Counted from the first letter of the stretch, positions 28,555 through 36,944 are shown. The stretch: DNA of 64,000 bases from OLB11 sp041392835 (GCA_041392835.1 JAWKLF010000002.1:248001-312000), one strand, 5' to 3'. The notes: generated by a model from the letters alone, not told the origin. Numbers and translations are program-made.

Positions 28555-29420
28555 GTGGTAAACACGCTTGCATCGCAAACAAACTTAAGTTCGGGCTCTA
28601 AAACATACAAACCGTAGTCGATGCCGAACACAAAATTCCGATCGATTACCTTGTTACCAACACCAACGACAGCAAAGCCATGGGCGAAATGCTTGAGCGT
28701 ACCAACGAAATTATCCCCATAAAAAACAAAACCATACTTTACGACAAAGGTTATCACACAGGTTCTGAAATCAAGAAAGCCTTCGACATGGATGTCAACA
28801 TCATGGTAGCAATTCCGGCTGTATCATCGCATGCACCTGACACCAATTACGACATCGAACATTTCATTTATGATAAAGAAAATGACCTTTATAGATGTCC
28901 TCAAAATCAAACCTTACACACCAACGGAAAAGAATATACCAAACATCATAGCAAAAAAAATAGTGTGCAAGTAATACATTATAAAACCGCTGCATGTCTT
29001 ACCTGTCCTGCTTTCGCAAAATGCACCACCAACAAAAAAGGTCGTCTCATTGAGCGAAGCGAATATGCAGATTACATTGCCATCAACAAACAAAACATTG
29101 AAGCCGATAAAGAAACATACAAACAACGGCAGTGCATCGTAGAACATCCTTATGGAATTATCAAGAGACAATGGGGATTTTATTACATCATGACCAAACG
29201 AGGAAAACAACGCGCCAGCGCTGATGTAGGACTCATGTTTACTGCATACAACCTACGCAGACTCTTCAACATCATTGACCAAAATGTGTTCAAAAAGTTC
29301 CTCAAAGAACTTGTTTATTTAGTTTTCAAAATATCGACTTCCACAAAATCATTCTTCTTCAAAATGCGACTTCATTTTTCAAACCAACTCTTCAACTTCC
29401 ATTTTTTCAAGCTCGCTTAA
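28555..29420 (+). pseudogene. IS1182-family transposase, 5'-truncated
   Basis: From about 28600 the frame reads IQTVVDAEHKIPIDYLVTNT then NDSKAMGEMLERT, DKGYHTGSEIKKAFD, the cysteine cluster ACLTCPAFAKC, and HPYGIIKRQWGFYYIMTKRG with FTAYNLRRLFNII; these are the DDE-type IS1182 transposase C-terminal landmarks. About 280 residues of an expected 450-550 remain; the open frame with an ATG begins at 28680. The right end of the element (29383-29490) is shared with the solo end at 20618. It interrupts the attC-like site C. Confidence 0.85.
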
Positions 29421-29496
29421 TTCGAATTTAAATGCATCTTATTTATGTATATTTGTGAAACAAATGGTAGTTTTTGGACAAACTGCCGTTACCAGC
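29383..29496 (+). repeat. IS1182 right end joined to R'-like cassette edge GTTACCAGC
   Basis: Second copy of the 109-base end described at 20618. It runs into GTTACCAGC (29488-29496), the complement of GCTGGTAAC at 35734; counting flanks, 12 of 14 positions agree. This is the left edge of the putative restriction-system cassette. Confidence 0.65.
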
Positions 29497-29563
29497 AACC
29501 CTAAAAGACGACACAACCGACAACAAACGAACATTAAAACGACAGACAAAATGCCAACGCTTC

Positions 29564-29625
29564 GCAAAATAAAAAGAGCTGCAACCCAACGCACAAACCA
29601 ACGCTTGCAGCACATTTTATTTTGC
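29564..29625. repeat. Inverted repeat with A-C-A / A-G-A mismatch motif
   Basis: Arms GCAAAATAAAAAGAGCTGCA and TGCAGCACATTTTATTTTGC flank an A/C-rich loop (CCCAACGCACAAACCAACGC). Between 29497 and 29735 there is no gene; the stretch is A/C-rich, as is common at cassette starts. Confidence 0.65.
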
Positions 29626-29735
29626 CCAACCGCACCCAAGCCCACCCACCACCCTGACAACTGGACAAGTGGACTTTTAGACAAAAACGGACTGGACAAC
29701 GGCATTAAATTTTAACTTTGACAAGCATTAATTAA

Positions 29736-30413
29736 GTGATAGAATTGAACGAAGAAATAAAACAAGACAAGCAAGTTAAATCTAAACAGCGTGTAGCAGA
29801 CCACGGAGAAGTTTTTACAAACCAACGTGAAGTAAACGCTATGCTTGACCTTGTGAAACACGAAACCGAACGCATTGACAGCCGTTTTCTTGAACCTGCT
29901 TGCGGTAACGGCAACTTCCTTGCAGAAGTGCTGAACAGAAAACTAAACGTTGTAGAACACAAATATTCCCACACTCAAATTGAGTGGGAACGATACGCAG
30001 TGCTTGCAGTGTGCAATATTTACGGAGTGGACATTCTGGAAGACAATGCCGAAGAATGCCGCAAGCGGTTATTCAACATCTTTAAAGAACGATACAACGC
30101 TTTGTTTGCCGACAAATGCAAACCCGAAGTGTTGCGTAGTGTGGACTTTCTATTGCACCGAAACATTTTGTGGGGCGATGCTTTGGACTTTACCAATCCG
30201 CAAACAAAGCAGCCCATCATTTTTAGTGAGTGGAGTGCCGTAAACGGAACAATGCTGAAACGCAGAGATTACATGTTTAAATTTTTGGTGCAAAAAACAC
30301 ATCAATTCTCTTTCTTTAATGACGAAGGCGAAGCCAACGCTATTGATGAACCTGTAAAAGATTTTCCCTTAATTCATTTTATGAAACTTGGCGATGAAGA
30401 CACTGCAAACTAA
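29736..30413 (+). CDS. Small SAM-dependent DNA methyltransferase-like protein (motif I only)
   Basis: The 225-residue protein (GTG start at 29736) contains QRVADHGEVFTNQREVNAML and the SAM-binding motif I FLEPACGNGNFLAE (about residues 51-64), then YGVDILEDNAEECRKRL. The catalytic (N/D)PPY motif IV is absent; the C-terminus reads FSEWSAVNGTMLKRRDYMFK. I know this short protein as the usual companion directly upstream of Eco57I-like methylases, probably as a SAM-fold partner subunit. Its end overlaps the next gene by 20 bases, so the two are translationally coupled. It is first of the four-gene restriction-like operon. Confidence 0.8.
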   Translation: MIELNEEIKQDKQVKSKQRVADHGEVFTNQREVNAMLDLVKHETERIDSRFLEPACGNGNFLAEVLNRKLNVVEHKYSHTQIEWERYAVLAVCNIYGVDILEDNAEECRKRLFNIFKERYNALFADKCKPEVLRSVDFLLHRNILWGDALDFTNPQTKQPIIFSEWSAVNGTMLKRRDYMFKFLVQKTHQFSFFNDEGEANAIDEPVKDFPLIHFMKLGDEDTAN

Positions 30414-31992
30414 CTATAACCCCGATGTGCTTTCTTGCTTGGCTAATCTGAGCAACGATGAGGTGTTAACGCCACCCACGTTAGTAAACAGCATTTTAGA
30501 TTTATTGCCCAAAGAACTGTGGAGCAACCCTGATGCAAAATTTTTAGACCCTGTGTGTAAAAGCGGTGTGTTTTTGCGTGAAATAGCAAAACGACTGATG
30601 ACAGGTTTAGAAAAGAAAATACCCAACAAACAGAAACGCATTAACCACATTTTTGAAAACCAATTGTATGGCATTGCCATTACCGAACTCACTGCATTAC
30701 TAAGCCGCAGAAGTGTGTATTGCAGCAAAACCGCCAACGGCAAATACAGTATTTGCGAAACCTTTGATAATGAGCAGGGCAACATACGTTATGAACGACT
30801 GCAACACACTTGGGAAAATGGCAAATGCACACAATGCGGTGCCAGCCAAGAAGTGTATGACCGTGGCGATGAAGCCGAAAGCTACGCTTACAACTTTATA
30901 CACACCGAAAACCCGGCAATGCTTTTTACAAATAAGAAATTAAAAAAAGGACAAGAAATGAACTCTGCCAAGAATCCATTTCACCAAAATAGAAAAATAA
31001 AACAAGACGAAATGAAATTTGATGTTATAATAGGCAACCCGCCATATCAATTGAGTGATGGGGGATTTGGGAAAAGCGCAACTCCTATTTATCATAAATT
31101 TGTTGAACAAGCAAAAAAGCTAAACCCAACCTATCTTTCAATGATTATCCCGGCAAGATGGTTTGGAGGGGGAAAGGGATTAGATGATTTCAGAAAAGAG
31201 ATGCTAAATGATAAACGAGTAAGGAGAATTGTAGATTTTGAAAACGCAAATGAGTGTTTCCCTGGCGTTGATATTGCAGGCGGCATATGTTATTTCCTGT
31301 GGCAAAATGACTATAAGGGAGAATGCGAAATTGTAAATGTTGTAAACGGGAATGAAACACACTCTGTGAGGTCGTTAAGTGAATTCTCCACATTTATCAG
31401 AAACAGCAATGCTTTACCAATTATCCGAAAAGTTCTTTCTCAAAAGGAAAAAATGATGAACTCTGTTGTTTCAAGTAGAAAGCCATTTGGAATTGCAACG
31501 AATATTCGTCCACAAAAATCGGGAGATATTATTCTCCGCTGGCAAAACGGAGAAGGACCTTATAAAAGAACTGATATAGCTACGGGTATGGATATAATTG
31601 ATGATTGGAAGGTAATTTCCTCTTACGTTGGCTATGACCACGCTGGCAATCCTGGGAAAGATGGAAAACGCAGGGTTTTTTCTAAAATCGATATACTTCC
31701 GCCTGGGACAATCTGCACAGAAACTTATTTGGTTATTGGCTCATTCAAAACTAAAAAAGAAGCAACTAACCTTATCATTTATATGAAGACAAGGTTCTTC
31801 CGGTTTTTAGTATCGCAATTTATGTATTCGCATCATATTACTAAGGAATCCTATCAATTCGTTCCAATCCAAGACTTTTCTGAACCTTGGACTGACGACA
31901 AACTTTATAAAAAATACGGTTTAACAAAAGACGAGATTGCTTTTATAGAAAGTATGATACGCCCAATGGACGTGAGCCAAACAGAAGAATAA
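30394..31992 (+). CDS. Eco57I-like N6-adenine DNA methyltransferase
   Basis: Start ATG at 30394 (MKTLQTNYNPDVLSCLANLS); a TTG six bases upstream is in frame. The 532-residue protein has a variant motif I FLDPVCKSGVFLREIAKRL (about 49), a cysteine pair CTQCG that may bind zinc, catalytic motif IV IGNPPYQ (about 214) and a C-terminal region resembling a target-recognition domain (QNGEGPYKRTDIATG, FRFLVSQFMYSHHITKESY). It probably methylates adenine in a specific DNA site and protects host DNA. Three bases separate it from the DUF1016 gene. Confidence 0.88.
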   Translation: MKTLQTNYNPDVLSCLANLSNDEVLTPPTLVNSILDLLPKELWSNPDAKFLDPVCKSGVFLREIAKRLMTGLEKKIPNKQKRINHIFENQLYGIAITELTALLSRRSVYCSKTANGKYSICETFDNEQGNIRYERLQHTWENGKCTQCGASQEVYDRGDEAESYAYNFIHTENPAMLFTNKKLKKGQEMNSAKNPFHQNRKIKQDEMKFDVIIGNPPYQLSDGGFGKSATPIYHKFVEQAKKLNPTYLSMIIPARWFGGGKGLDDFRKEMLNDKRVRRIVDFENANECFPGVDIAGGICYFLWQNDYKGECEIVNVVNGNETHSVRSLSEFSTFIRNSNALPIIRKVLSQKEKMMNSVVSSRKPFGIATNIRPQKSGDIILRWQNGEGPYKRTDIATGMDIIDDWKVISSYVGYDHAGNPGKDGKRRVFSKIDILPPGTICTETYLVIGSFKTKKEATNLIIYMKTRFFRFLVSQFMYSHHITKESYQFVPIQDFSEPWTDDKLYKKYGLTKDEIAFIESMIRPMDVSQTEE

Positions 31993-31995
31993 ACG

Positions 31996-33036
31996 ATGAG
32001 TAAAAAAGAATTTTTTACGCAAGAACAGCAATTGGCTTTAGAAATAAAGCAGCTAATCGCTGAAAGCCGTCAGCAGGTGGCAGTGGCGGTAAACTCGGCA
32101 ATTACTATGCTGTATTGGCAAATAGGTAAACGAATCAATGATAAAATACTTCATAACCAACGTGCTGAGTATGGAAAAGAAATTGTTGCTACACTGTCAG
32201 TGCAATTAACCGAAGAATATGGTAAAGGTTGGAGTGAAAAACAACTCCGCCACTGTACGAAATTTGCAGAAATATTTTCAGATATTGAGATTGTCTCTAC
32301 ACTGTGGAGACAATTCAGTTGGTCTCACATAAAAGAAATAATCTACTTAGAAGACCCCTTAAAACGTGCGTTTTATATTGAAATATGCCAACTTGAAAAA
32401 TGGACTGTGCGCACCTTTAGAGAACGCATTAACTCTATGCTTTACGAACGCACAGCTATCAGCAAAAAGCCCGAACTTACCATTCAAAACGAGTTGGATA
32501 TACTAAAAAATAGTCAGCAAATTACGCCCGATTTAATTTTTAGAGACCCCTATTTTCTTGATTTTTTAGGACTAAAAGATGCTTATTCCGAAAAAGATTT
32601 AGAGGACAGTATTTTGGCGGAACTGCAAAAATTCATTATCGAATTGGGCTCTGACTTTGCATTTATGGCAAGGCAAAAACGAATAAGTATTGATAATGAA
32701 GATTACTATTTGGATTTACTTTTTTATCACAGACGGTTAAAATGTTTAGTTGCCATTGAGTTAAAATTAGGCAAGTTTGAAGCAGCTCATAAGGGACAAA
32801 TGGAATTGTATTTAAGATGGTTAGAGAAATTTGAAGTGGTAGAAGGCGAAAATCCACCCATTGGATTGATTTTGTGTGCCACCAAAAACCAAGAACACGT
32901 TGAATTGCTGCGATTAGAAAACAGCAACATCAAAGTAGCTGAATACTTAACCAAACTGCCCGACCTAAAATTAATAGAGCAAAAACTGCATCAGGCAATA
33001 GAAATAGCCCGAAATAAAACTACTGCCAATGAGTAA
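31996..33036 (+). CDS. DUF1016/YhcG family PD-(D/E)XK nuclease
   Basis: The 346-residue protein has the N-terminal DUF1016 helical domain (AVAVNSAITMLYWQIGKRIN, then EYGKGWSEKQLRHCTKFAEI and FSWSHIKEIIYLED) and a C-terminal PD-(D/E)XK nuclease fold with the catalytic pattern DYYLDLLFYHRRLKCLVAIE followed by LKLGKF (residues about 235-258). Such proteins are frequent in defence islands and restriction loci. Its first seven residues, MSKKEFF, are identical to those of the following helicase, and the 21 coding bases differ at only one position. This gene may therefore have been inserted at the helicase start. It overlaps the helicase gene by 8 bases. Confidence 0.88.
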   Translation: MSKKEFFTQEQQLALEIKQLIAESRQQVAVAVNSAITMLYWQIGKRINDKILHNQRAEYGKEIVATLSVQLTEEYGKGWSEKQLRHCTKFAEIFSDIEIVSTLWRQFSWSHIKEIIYLEDPLKRAFYIEICQLEKWTVRTFRERINSMLYERTAISKKPELTIQNELDILKNSQQITPDLIFRDPYFLDFLGLKDAYSEKDLEDSILAELQKFIIELGSDFAFMARQKRISIDNEDYYLDLLFYHRRLKCLVAIELKLGKFEAAHKGQMELYLRWLEKFEVVEGENPPIGLILCATKNQEHVELLRLENSNIKVAEYLTKLPDLKLIEQKLHQAIEIARNKTTANE

Positions 33037-35593
33037 GAAAGAATTTTTTCCGCCACGCCCAAGCGTTAATCCTACTATTTACGCTTATGAATTGCCCAAC
33101 GACAGCAAACGCAAAGGGCAAATAAAAATCGGTTTTACCGACCGTGATGCTCAAACACGCATCAAAGAACAAATTGGTGCCACCCGTGCCGATTTTAAAA
33201 TAGTGTTTGAAGAAAGTGCCATGCGGGCAGATGGAAGCAGTTTTACCGACAAAACTGTTCACAATTTACTGCGTAAAAACAAAGTAAAAAATCCCGAAGG
33301 CGAATGGTTTGTTTGCACACTCAACCAATTACGCAAAGCTATTCACGAAATTAAAACAGGCGAACGCACCGAAGAAAATCGGGTGCTTAACTTTGGTATG
33401 CGGCCCGAGCAACAAGAAGCCGTAACCAAAACCATTGCTTATTTCAAGAGTTTCAAAAAGGAAAACTCAAACAAAACACCTCACTTTCTTTGGAACGCCA
33501 AAATGCGTTTTGGCAAAACCTTTACCACCTATCAGCTTGCCAAACAAATGAAATGGAAAAAGGTATTGGTTTTAACGTTTAAACCAGCTGTAGAAGATGC
33601 ATGGCGTGAAGATTTAAATACACATACCGATTTTAAAGGTTGGACATTCTTATCAAAAAATGAAGCCGAAAACATTTTTAAGTTTGACCTGAGCAAGGCC
33701 GAAGGGAAAACCGATTTATCAAAAACCAATTTAGTTTGTTTCGGTTCTTTTCAGGATTATTTAGGCACACAAAAAGACGGAAGTATAAAAGTAAAAAACG
33801 AGTGGGTGCATAATACTGAATGGGATTGCATTGTGTTTGATGAATACCATTTTGGAGCTTGGCGTGAAAACGCCAAAGATTTGTTTGGCAAAGACAGCGA
33901 AGCAGAAAAAGAGATTGAAGCATTTAAGGAAATTGAACAAAAAGGGTTTTCTGACGAAAATAAAGTGGATGTGTTGGAAGACATTTTACCCATCACAGCC
34001 AATCACTTTTTGTATTTGTCGGGTACGCCATTTCGTGCCATCAATTCAGGAGAATTTATTGAAGAACAGATTTTCAATTGGACGTATTCAGACGAACAAC
34101 GAGCCAAAGAAAACTGGAACTCCAAAAACGGAGTAAATCCTTATGCCAGTTTGCCGAGAATGGTAATGCTTACTTACCAACTTCCCGAAACCATTACAAA
34201 GGTTGCAGAGTTAGGCGAATTTGATGGTTTTGACTTAAACATATTTTTCAAAGCAGAAGGCGAAGGAAGCAAAGCCCATTTTAAATATGAAGATGATGTG
34301 CAAAAATGGTTGGACTTAATACGTGGTTCGTTCACCGAGCAAATTGTTGATACGCTAAAACTAAAAACCGAAAAGCCGCCTTTGCCTTATTCAGATGCAC
34401 GACTGAAAAGCGTATTAAATCATACCTTTTGGTTTCTGCCTTCGGTGGCTGCTTGCCACGCAATGGCAAACTTGTTGAAAAAAAGGAACAACCAGTTTTA
34501 TCACGATTACAAAGTCATCATTGCAGCAGGAACAGAAGCAGGAATTGGCGTAAAAGCACTTGAACCTGTTTTAAGCGGAATGGACGAACCGTTGCAATCA
34601 AAAACTATTACACTTTCTTGTGGCAAACTCACAACAGGTGTTTCGGTAAAACCGTGGACAGGAATTTTTATGCTTAGAAATTCATCAAGTCCTGAAACGT
34701 ATTTTCAAGCAGCATTTCGTGTGCAAACACCTTGGGTAATCAAAAACCCCGACAGCAAATCGCCCAACAAAGAAGAAATATTAAAAGAAGAATGTTATGT
34801 GTTTGACTTTGCACCAAACCGAGCATTAAAACAAATTGCCGAATACGCTTGTAACTTAAACATCAACGAAAGCAACCCAGAAAAGAATGTTGAAGAATTT
34901 ATAAACTTCTTGCCCGTGTTGGCTTATGACGGCAGTTCAATGAAACAAATTGATGCCGCTGGAATTTTGGATATTGCAATGAGCGGAACAACGGCTACAT
35001 TGCTTGCCAGACGTTGGGAAAGTGCTTTGCTTGTAAACGTGGACAACAACACATTGCAGCGTTTAATGAACAACGAAGAAGCTATGAAAGCGTTGATGAA
35101 CATTGAAGGTTTCCGAAACTTAAATCAAGATATTGAAACCATCATCAACAAGTCGGACAAGATTAAGAAAGCCAAAAAAGAAGGCACAGACAAACTAAGC
35201 GACAAGAAGAAAAAAGAACTTACCGAAGAAGAAAAGGAATACAAGAATTTGCGAAAACAAATTCAAGAAAAGTTAATCAAGTTTGCGACACGGGTTCCAA
35301 TCTTTATGTATTTGACAGATTACCGTGAACGCAGTTTGAAAGATGTAATTACAAAATTGGAACCTAAACTTTTCCGCAAAGTGACAGGACTAAATGTGAA
35401 GGACTTTGAACTGCTGGTGAGTTTAGGTGTTTTCAATTCTGCTTTAATGAACGATGCAGTTTATAAGTTTAAACGCTACGAAGACGCAAGTTTGGAATAC
35501 ACTGGCATAAACAAACACGCAGACGAAGACATAGGACTTTACGACACGACAATAACACGAAATGAATATTTGACATTTAAAGAAACGAATTAA
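33029..35593 (+). CDS. Restriction-type SF2 helicase with N-terminal GIY-YIG-like (T5orf172) domain
   Basis: An 854-residue protein. The N-terminus (NPTIYAYELPNDSKRKGQIK, IGFTDRDAQTRIKEQIG, residues about 10-70) is a T5orf172/GIY-YIG-type nuclease module. A DEAD/DEAH-type helicase follows: Walker A-like NAKMRFGKTFTTYQLA (about 155), Walker B VFDEYHFGAW (about 270), motif III YLSGTPFRA, and an arginine-finger motif VI FQAAFRVQTPW (about 570). A lysine-rich coiled segment (KKAKKEGTDKLSDKKKKE) precedes the C-terminal domain. It most likely translocates on and cuts unmodified DNA together with the methylases and the DUF1016 nuclease. It is the last gene of the operon and ends 15 bases before an inverted repeat. 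Confidence 0.88.
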   Translation: MSKKEFFPPRPSVNPTIYAYELPNDSKRKGQIKIGFTDRDAQTRIKEQIGATRADFKIVFEESAMRADGSSFTDKTVHNLLRKNKVKNPEGEWFVCTLNQLRKAIHEIKTGERTEENRVLNFGMRPEQQEAVTKTIAYFKSFKKENSNKTPHFLWNAKMRFGKTFTTYQLAKQMKWKKVLVLTFKPAVEDAWREDLNTHTDFKGWTFLSKNEAENIFKFDLSKAEGKTDLSKTNLVCFGSFQDYLGTQKDGSIKVKNEWVHNTEWDCIVFDEYHFGAWRENAKDLFGKDSEAEKEIEAFKEIEQKGFSDENKVDVLEDILPITANHFLYLSGTPFRAINSGEFIEEQIFNWTYSDEQRAKENWNSKNGVNPYASLPRMVMLTYQLPETITKVAELGEFDGFDLNIFFKAEGEGSKAHFKYEDDVQKWLDLIRGSFTEQIVDTLKLKTEKPPLPYSDARLKSVLNHTFWFLPSVAACHAMANLLKKRNNQFYHDYKVIIAAGTEAGIGVKALEPVLSGMDEPLQSKTITLSCGKLTTGVSVKPWTGIFMLRNSSSPETYFQAAFRVQTPWVIKNPDSKSPNKEEILKEECYVFDFAPNRALKQIAEYACNLNINESNPEKNVEEFINFLPVLAYDGSSMKQIDAAGILDIAMSGTTATLLARRWESALLVNVDNNTLQRLMNNEEAMKALMNIEGFRNLNQDIETIINKSDKIKKAKKEGTDKLSDKKKKELTEEEKEYKNLRKQIQEKLIKFATRVPIFMYLTDYRERSLKDVITKLEPKLFRKVTGLNVKDFELLVSLGVFNSALMNDAVYKFKRYEDASLEYTGINKHADEDIGLYDTTITRNEYLTFKETN

Positions 35594-35607
35594 AACAGCC
35601 CACACAT

Positions 35608-35673
35608 TTGGTGGCACATTTGCAAAACCGCACAAGCCAACGCTAAAGCCAAGTTTTGCAAAAGAGCCACCAA
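35608..35673 (+). repeat. Inverted repeat/terminator with A-C-A / A-G-A mismatch motif
   Basis: Arms TTGGTGGCACATTTGCAAAA and TTTTGCAAAAGAGCCACCAA flank an A/C-rich loop. It follows the helicase stop closely and may end the restriction operon, although no T-run follows. Same mismatch arrangement as at 28229 and 29564. Confidence 0.65.
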
Positions 35674-35733
35674 GCCAACGCACCAAGACAGACACGAAAT
35701 GACAACGAACAAACACGAAAGAAAAGAAGGGCA

Positions 35734-35850
35734 GCTGGTAACAACTAAGTTTTCGTGCGGTCTGGAAGACCCAGCATGAAAACGCTGTTGAACCCCGAAA
35801 AACGGGGCAGGCTGAAACCGATTACAAGCTAAGCAGTAAATTTTTTATTA
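35734..35850 (+). repeat. attC-like imperfect palindrome D with conserved tail
   Basis: GCTGGTAAC, AACTAAGTTTTCGTGC, loop with the self-complementary GGTCT..AGACC, then GCATGAAAACGCT and GTTGAACCCC. Inner arms GTTTTCGTGC and GCATGAAAAC pair with one mismatch; outer boxes GGTAAC and GTTGAACC pair imperfectly; the left arm has extra unpaired bases. The tail TACAAGCTAAGCAGTAAATT recurs from site B. GCTGGTAAC complements the cassette left edge at 29488. It is the last such site; the core gene mdh follows. Confidence 0.65.
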
Positions 35851-35941
35851 CAAACCTATCGAGTGTTTACATTCTCACAATGAAGTTATAAAAGTTACAA
35901 ATGGTTTTTTATTCGTAATAGGATTGTGAAAATGCGCCCTA

Positions 35942-35975
35942 TTTGACCAAATTACCGATTGAGGATTTACATTTG
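35942..35975 (+). promoter_or_regulatory. Bacteroidota-type promoter of mdh
   Basis: TTTG at 35942-35945 and TACATTTG at 35968-35975 (consensus TAnnTTTG) are separated by 22 bases, 40 bases upstream of the chosen mdh start. Confidence 0.55.
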
Positions 35976-36014
35976 CGCTCAAATAAATTTATTCAACTTA
36001 AAATCCCAATAACA

Positions 36015-36944
36015 ATGAAAGTAACTGTAGTAGGAGCTGGAGCAGTAGGTGCTACTTGCGCTGACAATATAGCTCGCAAACAAATTTGCAACGAATTAGT
36101 TTTAGTAGATATTAAAGAAGGTGTAGCCGAAGGCAAGGCTATGGACCTTATGCAAACTGCACAATTAGAAGGCTTTGATACTACTATTATAGGCAGTACC
36201 AACGATTATACCAAAACAGCAGGAAGCGATGTGGCTGTTATAACTTCTGGCATTCCACGTAAGCCCGGCATGACTCGTGAAGAGCTTATCGGCATCAATG
36301 CGGGTATCGTAAAAACTGTTTCTGAAAATATTCTTAAACATTCACCCAACGTTATCATCATCGTTATTTCAAATCCGATGGATACCATGACCTATCTTGC
36401 TTTAAAAAGTACAGGACTTCCAAAAAACAGAATCATTGGTATGGGAGGCATTTTAGATAGCGCCCGCTTTAGATATTTCTTAAGCCAAGGTTTGCAATGC
36501 TCACCCAATGATATTCAAGCTAGCGTAATTGGCGGTCATGGCGATACAACTATGATACCATTAACTCGTTTGGCTACCTATATGGGCATGCCTGTATCGA
36601 ACTTTGCCGACGATGAAACTTTATCTAAAATAGCAGCAAGCACTATGGTGGGTGGAGCTACCCTTACTGGACTTTTGGGCACAAGCGCTTGGTATGCTCC
36701 AGGAGCTGCAGGTGCTATGTTGGTAGAAAGCATATTGCGTGATGAAAAAAGATTAATGCCATGTTGTGTTTATCTTGAAGGTGAATATGGACAACAAGAT
36801 ATTTGCTTAGGGGTGCCTGTAGTAGTAGGCAGAAATGGTTGGGAAAAAATAGTTGACTACAAACTTAATGAAGAAGAAAAAGCGGCCTTTGCTAAAAGTG
36901 CAGATGCCGTTAGAAATATGAATAGTGTATTAAGCACTTTATAA
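36015..36944 (+). CDS. mdh: Malate dehydrogenase
   Basis: The start is MKVTVVGAGAVGATCADNIA at 36015; the open frame extends 24 codons upstream, but those lack family similarity and overlap the promoter. The 309-residue protein is the LDH-like form of malate dehydrogenase: NAD-binding GAGAVGA, adenosine-binding LVDIKEG, substrate loop GIPRKPGMTREELIGIN with arginines, VSNPMDTMTY, catalytic histidine in VIGGHGDTTMIPL. It interconverts malate and oxaloacetate in the TCA cycle. It is the first core gene right of the island and is followed by a terminator. Confidence 0.95.
   Translation: MKVTVVGAGAVGATCADNIARKQICNELVLVDIKEGVAEGKAMDLMQTAQLEGFDTTIIGSTNDYTKTAGSDVAVITSGIPRKPGMTREELIGINAGIVKTVSENILKHSPNVIIIVISNPMDTMTYLALKSTGLPKNRIIGMGGILDSARFRYFLSQGLQCSPNDIQASVIGGHGDTTMIPLTRLATYMGMPVSNFADDETLSKIAASTMVGGATLTGLLGTSAWYAPGAAGAMLVESILRDEKRLMPCCVYLEGEYGQQDICLGVPVVVGRNGWEKIVDYKLNEEEKAAFAKSADAVRNMNSVLSTL

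Larger units (their letters stand above)
18266..35795 (+). mobile_element. Decayed integron-like island with very large cassettes (hypothesis)
   Basis: Reading left to right: a tyrosine-recombinase C-terminal remnant (18266-18402), an 80-base gap that would hold attI, a small decayed ORF, attC-like palindrome A (18942), a second decayed gene, attC-like B (20057), IS91 and IS1182 scraps, a 7.6-kb module (20723-28369), attC-like C (28361), an IS1182 remnant, a 6.2-kb restriction-like module (29488-35742), and attC-like D (35734). The edges of the two big modules carry complementary 9-mers (GTTATAGGC/GCCTATAAC and GTTACCAGC/GCTGGTAAC), exactly the R'/R'' relation of integrated cassettes. The cassette ends are A/C-rich and unlike the core genes. 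No intact integrase is present, so the array would be immobile or mobilised in trans. Confidence 0.55.

Noticed and set aside
29736..31992. A single methylase gene split in two by a frameshift near 30400.
   Set aside because: Both proteins have their own SAM motif I (FLEPACGNGNF and FLDPVCKSGVF), and the first ends naturally; the short motif-I protein is a known separate companion of this methylase type.
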